DNA of 7,813 bases from Deltaproteobacteria bacterium (GTDB lineage: Bacteria; Bdellovibrionota_C; UBA2361; OMII01): contig JALRCK010000091.1 in assembly GCA_023262305.1 (NCBI GenBank), forward strand, positions 1-7,813, in the 5' to 3' direction. Shown here in pieces: positions 1 to 3,594 of the stretch (positions within the stretch are counted from its first letter, which is position 1; every line of letters begins with the position of its first letter). A program made the translations under genes and the position numbers. The notes under the pieces were generated by a model that saw nothing but the letters and a program-made list of their open reading frames with translations, did not search any database and was not told where the DNA came from.

Positions 1-44
1 GCCCAAAAGCTGTATCGGGGGTTCGAATCCCCCTCTCTCCGCCA
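1..44 (+). tRNA. tRNA-Ser, 3' part only (cut by window edge)
   Basis: The visible part is the end of the variable arm, a T-arm with a perfect GGGGG/CCCCC stem (17-21 with 29-33) around the loop TTCGAAT (22-28), the 3' acceptor strand TCTCTCC (34-40), discriminator G (41) and an encoded CCA (42-44). The G discriminator, the apparently long variable arm and the near-identity to the complete tRNA-Ser at 1822-1911 (20 identical bases over the variable arm and T-arm) identify serine. The anticodon is outside the window, so the isoacceptor is unknown. Confidence 0.88.
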
Positions 45-58
45 CATAAGGCGTGACT

Positions 59-76
59 CGTCCCCTCTAGGGGACG
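59..76 (+). terminator. Perfect 7-bp hairpin after tRNA-Ser; possible terminator or processing stem
   Basis: CGTCCCC and GGGGACG form a perfect 7-bp GC-rich stem around the loop TCTA, 14 bases after the tRNA CCA end. No T-tract follows, so it is not a classical intrinsic terminator. It may stall polymerase, mark a processing site, or separate the tRNA from tadA. Confidence 0.4.
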
Positions 77-149
77 GTCCGCCCGCAGGTCTAAGAGTCC
101 AGGTCGAACGTTCTCAAAGACTATCTCACTTGTGGCGATTGTTTCCCGC

Positions 150-620
150 ATGCTCATCCCACCAACCCCTGAACTCATAGAACACCTCATGACCGAAGCG
201 CTCACGCACGCGAAGAGCGCAGCTGCAGCGGGAGAGGTTCCCGTGGGCGCTGTGATTGCACACAACAACGCAATTATCGGCATCGGGCGCAACACAACCG
301 AAAACGATCAGTGTGTCGTGGCTCACGCGGAGATTCACGCGATCCAACAAGCATCAAAACAGCTCGGCTCTTGGCGCCTCAATGAGTGCATCATGTGCGT
401 TACCCTTGAGCCGTGCACGATGTGCCTCGGCGCCATTCGGCTCGCTCGCATTCCGGTTATCATCTTTGGGGCTGGCGATTCTGCACAAGGAGCCGTTGGA
501 TCGCTCTACGACTTAAGCCTCGACGACAGACTCGGCACTCCCCCTCGCGTTATTCGCAACATTAAAGCAGCGGAATGTCAGGCTCTCTTGAAGGAGTTCT
601 TTAGCCGCTTGCGAACTTGA
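150..620 (+). CDS. tadA: tRNA-specific adenosine deaminase TadA
   Basis: This cytosolic zinc enzyme deaminates the wobble adenosine of tRNA-Arg(ACG) to inosine, which lets one tRNA read CGU, CGC and CGA. From the ATG at 150 the protein has 156 residues, close to the E. coli length. The deaminase fold is clear: GEVPVGAV near residue 28, the zinc/catalytic motif H59-A60-E61 (E61 the proton shuttle), the second zinc motif P88-C89-T-M-C92, and the GSLYDL segment. The stretch before HAE reads CVVAHAE instead of the usual DPTAHAE. An in-frame GTG at 132 would add six residues; neither start has a good ribosome binding site. I prefer 150 because it matches the family N-terminus. It follows tRNA-Ser directly, an arrangement I recall from other bacteria, and its stop overlaps a candidate -35 box for the next gene. 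Confidence 0.93.
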   Translation: MLIPPTPELIEHLMTEALTHAKSAAAAGEVPVGAVIAHNNAIIGIGRNTTENDQCVVAHAEIHAIQQASKQLGSWRLNECIMCVTLEPCTMCLGAIRLARIPVIIFGAGDSAQGAVGSLYDLSLDDRLGTPPRVIRNIKAAECQALLKEFFSRLRT

Positions 621-645
621 CAAGCACTGATGCGCCCACCACACT
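617..645 (+). promoter_or_regulatory. Candidate sigma70 promoter for the PfkB kinase
   Basis: A perfect -35 hexamer TTGACA (617-622) overlaps the tadA stop codon. Seventeen bases further is CACACT (640-645), a weak -10 match (3 of 6). A better-looking TAGATT (645-650) is too far away (22-base spacer). The -35 is convincing, the -10 is not. If used, transcription would start near 652, about 29 bases before the GTG at 681. Confidence 0.4.
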
Positions 646-680
646 AGATTTAGAAATAGCCCCATTTTTCAGGCGATATT

Positions 681-1670
681 GTGGCAAGAGGACTCTCAAC
701 GATTTTGCAGCCCCTAGTTGACGTTATCGTCAGCGTTTCGCCGCAATTTCTCACGCAGCGAAACCTGCACCCCGGCAGCTACGCCATGGTCGATCGCACA
801 ACACAGGACGAACTCCTCTCCGCTACAACGAATAAGCCATTTCTCGCCAGTGGTGGCTCAGCTTCAAATTCAATCGCATGCGCTAACCTCCTTGGCGTTC
901 CCTGCACCTACACCGGACTCGTTGGCGATGATGACTATGGCATTCTCTATCAGAAGGACTTCGCCGATCTGGGCATCACCTCGCCCAATCCCAGAGTTCC
1001 AAACTCTCGGACTGGTGTGTGCCTCTCTCTTGTGACTCCCGACGGAGAGAGAACGATGCGAACGGATCTCGCCGTAGCGCTTGAGCTGAAGGCGTCTCAT
1101 ATCGACGCCGAAACGATTAGCGCCAGCGAGTGGCTCTTAATCGAGGGGCACCTCCTCACAGCGGGCGAAAAGAACAGAAGCGCGATTCTTAAAGGAATTG
1201 AGGTAGCGCGCCAACGAAACACTAAGGTCGCCGTCAACATAAACTCTGAGTTCGCCGCACAGACACAACGAGAACTGGTGCTGAGGGAGGTACTCCCTAA
1301 GATCGACATGATCATAGGGAACGAGCCGGAAGCTATGGCTCTCGCCTCAGAGAACACCCATCACGCCGCTTTCACCACTCTTTCGCAGCTCTGCCCTTCG
1401 GTCGTCGTCACCGTTGGGCGAGAAGGCGCCCTCATCAAGCACGGGGAGCAGACCATTCACATGCCTGCCTACACTGAGCACATAAAAGTTGTCGATACCA
1501 CCGGCGCAGGCGACGCCTTCACCGGAGTGCTCCTCGCGGGGCTCGCCCTTGGCTATCCGATTGAGAGAGCAGCGAGAGGCGCGTCACGTCTAGCCGCCGC
1601 CGTTGTGGCGCAATCAGGCGCCCGCTTGCCTACCAGCGCTGCCCAGCTGTGGCGTGACGCTGTTAAGTGA
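681..1670 (+). CDS. PfkB-family kinase, probable adenosine kinase
   Basis: A 329-residue ribokinase/PfkB-family kinase that transfers phosphate from ATP to a sugar or nucleoside hydroxyl. Visible family features are the N-terminal strand leading to D14 (PLVDV), which contacts the ribose in this family; the di-glycine motif GGSASNS (58-64); the NxxE motif N214-E-P-E217 linked to Mg/phosphate binding; and the signature DTTGAGDAF (272-280), with D278 the catalytic base. Length and N-terminal pattern resemble bacterial adenosine kinase-like proteins, and the nearby mtn and apt genes make adenosine a sensible substrate, but ribose, fructose or another nucleoside cannot be excluded. The usual G-N-P/A-L-x-D N-terminus reads LQPLVD. 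The start is GTG 681; an AGG at 671-673 gives a weak ribosome binding site, and the frame is closed by a stop at 657, so little extension is possible. Confidence 0.85.
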   Translation: MARGLSTILQPLVDVIVSVSPQFLTQRNLHPGSYAMVDRTTQDELLSATTNKPFLASGGSASNSIACANLLGVPCTYTGLVGDDDYGILYQKDFADLGITSPNPRVPNSRTGVCLSLVTPDGERTMRTDLAVALELKASHIDAETISASEWLLIEGHLLTAGEKNRSAILKGIEVARQRNTKVAVNINSEFAAQTQRELVLREVLPKIDMIIGNEPEAMALASENTHHAAFTTLSQLCPSVVVTVGREGALIKHGEQTIHMPAYTEHIKVVDTTGAGDAFTGVLLAGLALGYPIERAARGASRLAAAVVAQSGARLPTSAAQLWRDAVK

Positions 1671-1755
1671 TGAATAAGACAATCACGAAGTGCTGTAACC
1701 CTCTAGTACCGGGCTATCGCGATCATCGGAAACGCGAGGGATCTCTCGGAATGAA

Positions 1756-1784
1756 TTGACTTTTTTTGTCCCCCTTCATACCCT
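1756..1784 (+). promoter_or_regulatory. Promoter of tRNA-Ser(CGA)
   Basis: TTGACT (1756-1761), 5 of 6 to the -35 consensus, is followed after exactly 17 bases by TACCCT (1779-1784), which keeps the key T, A and final T of the -10 box. The expected start near 1791 lies about 30 bases before the mature tRNA. The region after the -10 is C/T-rich. The rest of the gap 1671-1821 holds only weak dyads and no gene. Confidence 0.6.
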
Positions 1785-1821
1785 CTCCCTCCTTGTTGGA
1801 GCGACCCTGCTCCACACCCGC

Positions 1822-1911
1822 GGAGAGGTGGCCGAGTGGCTGAAGGCGCCTGATTCGAAATCAGGTATACCGGAAACGGTATCGGGGGTTCGAATCCCTT
1901 CCTCTCCGCCA
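1822..1911 (+). tRNA. tRNA-Ser (anticodon CGA)
   Basis: A complete 90-base type II tRNA. Acceptor stem GGAGAGG (1822-1828) pairs with CCTCTCC (1901-1907), followed by discriminator G and encoded CCA (1909-1911). The anticodon stem CCTGA/TCAGG (1849-1853 with 1861-1865) encloses the loop TTCGAAA, giving anticodon CGA at 1856-1858, which reads the serine codon UCG. A long variable arm (TATACCG, loop, CGGTAT) is typical of serine tRNAs. The T-stem GGGGG/CCCTT contains two G-U pairs. It has its own promoter and is followed by a T5 run (1913-1917). Confidence 0.96.
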
Positions 1912-1950
1912 CTTTTTGCCACCCCGAATTACGACCAAGGGATTCGAACC
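1887..1950. repeat. 14-bp perfect inverted repeat of the tRNA-Ser T-arm
   Basis: GGTTCGAATCCCTT (1887-1900), inside the T-arm of the tRNA, recurs as its exact reverse complement AAGGGATTCGAACC at 1937-1950, separated by 36 bases that include the tRNA 3' end. A match this long this close is not expected by chance. It may be a decayed inverted tRNA fragment or a pairing element in the precursor trailer. Confidence 0.85.
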
Positions 1951-1960
1951 TGTGAGGCCC

Positions 1961-1992
1961 GAAGCGAGACGGTAGTGCCGTTTCGCGGCTTC
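1961..1992. terminator. Imperfect stem-loop between convergent tRNA-Ser and apt
   Basis: GAAGC (1961-1965) pairs with GCTTC (1988-1992), and GAGACGG (1966-1972) pairs with CCGTTTC (1978-1984, one G-U), with a 3-base bulge (1985-1987) and loop TAGTG. It sits between two transcription units that point at each other, where a bidirectional terminator would be expected, but no T-tract follows on either strand. The gap 1912-2026 contains no convincing gene. Confidence 0.4.
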
Positions 1993-2026
1993 AACCCCCC
2001 TACAGATTGCTCGCCCGGGTGCATAA

Positions 2027-2548
2027 CTACTGGTACTCAATCAGAGATGAGATCGTCTCCGCAGACAACTTCTCACGCCCCGCAAGCCCACGCAGCTCAA
2101 CAAGGAAGGTATACGAGGCGACGGTTGCGCCAACTTTTTGAACTAAGTCTCCTGTCGCGCGCGCGGTGCCGCCCGTTGCTAGCACATCGTCGATAATCGC
2201 AACTCGCGATCCTGCATCGATAAGCCCGTGCTTAAGCTCCAGCGCGTCAGACCCATACTCAAGACCGTACTCAATACGTGTCTTACTGCCCGGCAATTTT
2301 CCCGGTTTTCGCGCCAAAACCAACGGAACTCCGAGCTCATGCGCAACCGGGGCAGCAAAGATGAACCCACGCGACTCAATCGCCACAATACTTGTGATGC
2401 GGTGCCCGGCGACCTCCTGAGCAATCAAGCGTACTGCGTGACGAAACGCGTCCGGCGAGTTGAGGAGCGGCGAAATATCACGAAACAGTATCCCTGGCTT
2501 GGGAAAGTCGGGGATGTCTGAGATGAATGTTTTTAGATCAGGTGCCAT
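2027..2548 (-). CDS. apt: Adenine phosphoribosyltransferase
   Basis: This cytosolic salvage enzyme converts adenine plus PRPP to AMP and pyrophosphate. The 173-residue product has the family length and order of motifs: the N-terminal DFPKPGILFRDISPLL segment that caps the adenine site, ESRGFIFAAPVA (about 58-69), the flexible loop RKPGKLP (80-86), EYGLEYGSDALEL (about 93-105), and the PRPP-binding loop VAIIDDVLATGGT (116-128) with the acidic pair D120-D121. ATG 2548 is chosen over a GTG three bases earlier because AGGAG (2559-2555) lies six bases upstream of it. It is the second gene of a minus-strand pair, 66 bases after mtn, the enzyme that produces its substrate. Confidence 0.96.
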   Translation of the reverse strand: MAPDLKTFISDIPDFPKPGILFRDISPLLNSPDAFRHAVRLIAQEVAGHRITSIVAIESRGFIFAAPVAHELGVPLVLARKPGKLPGSKTRIEYGLEYGSDALELKHGLIDAGSRVAIIDDVLATGGTARATGDLVQKVGATVASYTFLVELRGLAGREKLSAETISSLIEYQ

Positions 2549-2570
2549 CACTAACTCCTTTTACAAGCTC

Positions 2571-2594
2571 GCCTCTACCGTAGCGCGAAGAGGC
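2571..2594 (-). other. Intercistronic stem-loop between mtn and apt
   Basis: GCCTCT (2571-2576) and AGAGGC (2589-2594) form a 6-bp stem with a 12-base loop in the 66-base gap between mtn and apt. No T-run follows on the minus strand, so it is more likely an RNA stability or processing element than a terminator, if it has any role. Confidence 0.3.
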
Positions 2595-2614
2595 CCCAGA
2601 ATGCGAGGACCAAG

Positions 2615-3382
2615 CTACATGCCAGCCACGGCCCGAACGAATTCGCGCACAAAAGCGTGCGAGCCAACCGAAGCAGCCTCTCGGATAAACGCCCCAAAAT
2701 CTATCGGGGCATGGTGAGACGCGGCATCCGAGATAATCCTTGTTACAACAAATGGCACGCCGTGTTCCACACAAACCTGCGCGACCGCAGCCCCCTCCAT
2801 CTCTACACACGCCAGCTCTGGGAGCACCGCCAAAAGCGCCTCCTTTTCTCCAGGATCACAGATGAACTGGTCACCGCTCCCGATCATGCCAACGTGCAGG
2901 CTCGGCTCATGAGAGGCAAACCCCCTCATCCCATCTCGGTAGGCGCTTGAAGCGGTCGCCTTCTCACCTGCCCCTCGCGCGAGCCCTACCAAGCGCTCGC
3001 AGCACCTCATCTCGCGCGAATTAAGGAGGGGGATATCAAACCGCTGGTATCCCATAACCCCTTTAAGGTCGATATCGTGCTGCACAAGCCGATCGGCCAC
3101 AACGATGTCACCGATCTTCACAGCGGGTGCGGTAGCGCCAGCAACGCCAACAACAAGGATCGCGTCAACTTTGTGCTCCTGAATGAGGAGCGATGTTGTA
3201 ACAGCGGCAGCGACCTTTCCGACGCGGGCGGTAACGAGCGTGAGTTCGAGCCCTTCAAAGTGGCCCGAATAGAAGGTGCGAGGACCTAAAACGCCGGACT
3301 CTGATGCCCCAAATGAGCTGGAGATGAGCCGAAACTCCTCGTCCATCGCGGTCATAATCCCCAGTTTTTTGATAGTACTCAT
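2615..3382 (-). CDS. mtn: 5'-methylthioadenosine/S-adenosylhomocysteine nucleosidase
   Basis: This enzyme hydrolyses methylthioadenosine and S-adenosylhomocysteine to adenine plus the thioribose product, removing inhibitors of methyl transfer and polyamine synthesis. The 255-residue protein shows the nucleoside phosphorylase/MTAN fold: N-terminal GIMTAMDEE, with E16 aligning with the E. coli E12 catalytic region; VGVAGA in the middle; the ribose-contact motif VEMEGAA, with E196 aligning with E. coli E174; and RIISDAA, with D219 aligning with the catalytic aspartate D197. It is somewhat longer than the E. coli enzyme (about 232), with extra residues in the 125-160 region. ATG 3382 is preferred over the in-frame TTG 3388 and GTG 3385 because AGGGG lies six bases upstream of it. 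It leads the mtn-apt operon and is divergent from gyrA. Other purine nucleosidases of this fold are the main alternative. Confidence 0.88.
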   Translation of the reverse strand: MSTIKKLGIMTAMDEEFRLISSSFGASESGVLGPRTFYSGHFEGLELTLVTARVGKVAAAVTTSLLIQEHKVDAILVVGVAGATAPAVKIGDIVVADRLVQHDIDLKGVMGYQRFDIPLLNSREMRCCERLVGLARGAGEKATASSAYRDGMRGFASHEPSLHVGMIGSGDQFICDPGEKEALLAVLPELACVEMEGAAVAQVCVEHGVPFVVTRIISDAASHHAPIDFGAFIREAASVGSHAFVREFVRAVAGM

Positions 3383-3410
3383 CACCAACCCCTGCTAACC
3401 CTTCCGGACC

Positions 3411-3426
3411 CTGTTCGAAACTGTTC
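3411..3426. repeat. CTGTTC direct repeat with 10-bp period
   Basis: CTGTTC occurs at 3411-3416 and again at 3421-3426, one helical turn apart, in the mtn side of the mtn-gyrA divergent region. Paired half-sites on one face of DNA can bind a regulator, but the repeat is short and could be chance. Confidence 0.3.
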
Positions 3427-3504
3427 AGATCGGCTCAAAACACCCACTTTGGGAGCTTACGCCCGAGGGTAGTATCCTGCCCCTCTTCGGCCCGTTTTTC
3501 CACC

Positions 3505-3538
3505 CCCAAAAAGCACCCCAAATCCGTGCTTTTTTGGG
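3505..3538. promoter_or_regulatory. Long dyad with A- and T-tracts upstream of gyrA
   Basis: CCCAAAAAGCAC (3505-3516) and GTGCTTTTTTGGG (3526-3538) are complementary over 12 pairs with one extra T, around a 9-base loop. Both strands show a stem closing into a T-tract, so it could act as a weak bidirectional terminator insulating mtn and gyrA, as a protein-binding dyad, or as part of a curved region. It lies upstream of the proposed gyrA -35 box and so would not be in a leaderless gyrA transcript. Confidence 0.5.
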
Positions 3539-3559
3539 CCCTTAGCACCCTTTTTAACC

Positions 3560-3588
3560 TTGAACAAACCCACCCCTCGTCCTAGAGT
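3560..3588 (+). promoter_or_regulatory. gyrA promoter, leaderless geometry
   Basis: TTGAAC (3560-3565) and TAGAGT (3583-3588) are each 4 of 6 to the sigma70 consensus, with the ideal 17-base spacer. Only six bases (3589-3594) separate the -10 box from the ATG at 3595, so transcription would begin at or next to the A of the start codon. The lack of a good Shine-Dalgarno sequence before gyrA agrees with this. Confidence 0.6.
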
Positions 3589-3594
3589 AACCGA

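Noticed and set aside
1703..1912. Minus-strand reading frame of 69 codons
   Set aside because: It runs through the tRNA-Ser in antisense and its N-terminal MAERKGFEPP pattern is the familiar artefact of translating a tRNA backwards.
1939..1992. A second, antisense tRNA downstream of tRNA-Ser
   Set aside because: The T-loop and flanking bases match, but the T-stem has mismatches and no acceptor stem, anticodon arm or CCA can be found; at best a decayed fragment.
1756..2196. Plus-strand reading frame of 146 codons
   Set aside because: It spans the whole tRNA-Ser and overlaps the end of apt on the other strand; no ribosome binding site and no family resemblance.
2166..2950. Several plus-strand frames opposite apt and mtn
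   Set aside because: Lie wholly opposite two clear enzymes and have no ribosome binding sites or family motifs.
3411..3427. Possible LexA/SOS box at CTGTTCGAAACTGTTCA
   Set aside because: Only a partial match to the known LexA consensus types I could recall; the symmetric half-sites required are not present, only a direct repeat.
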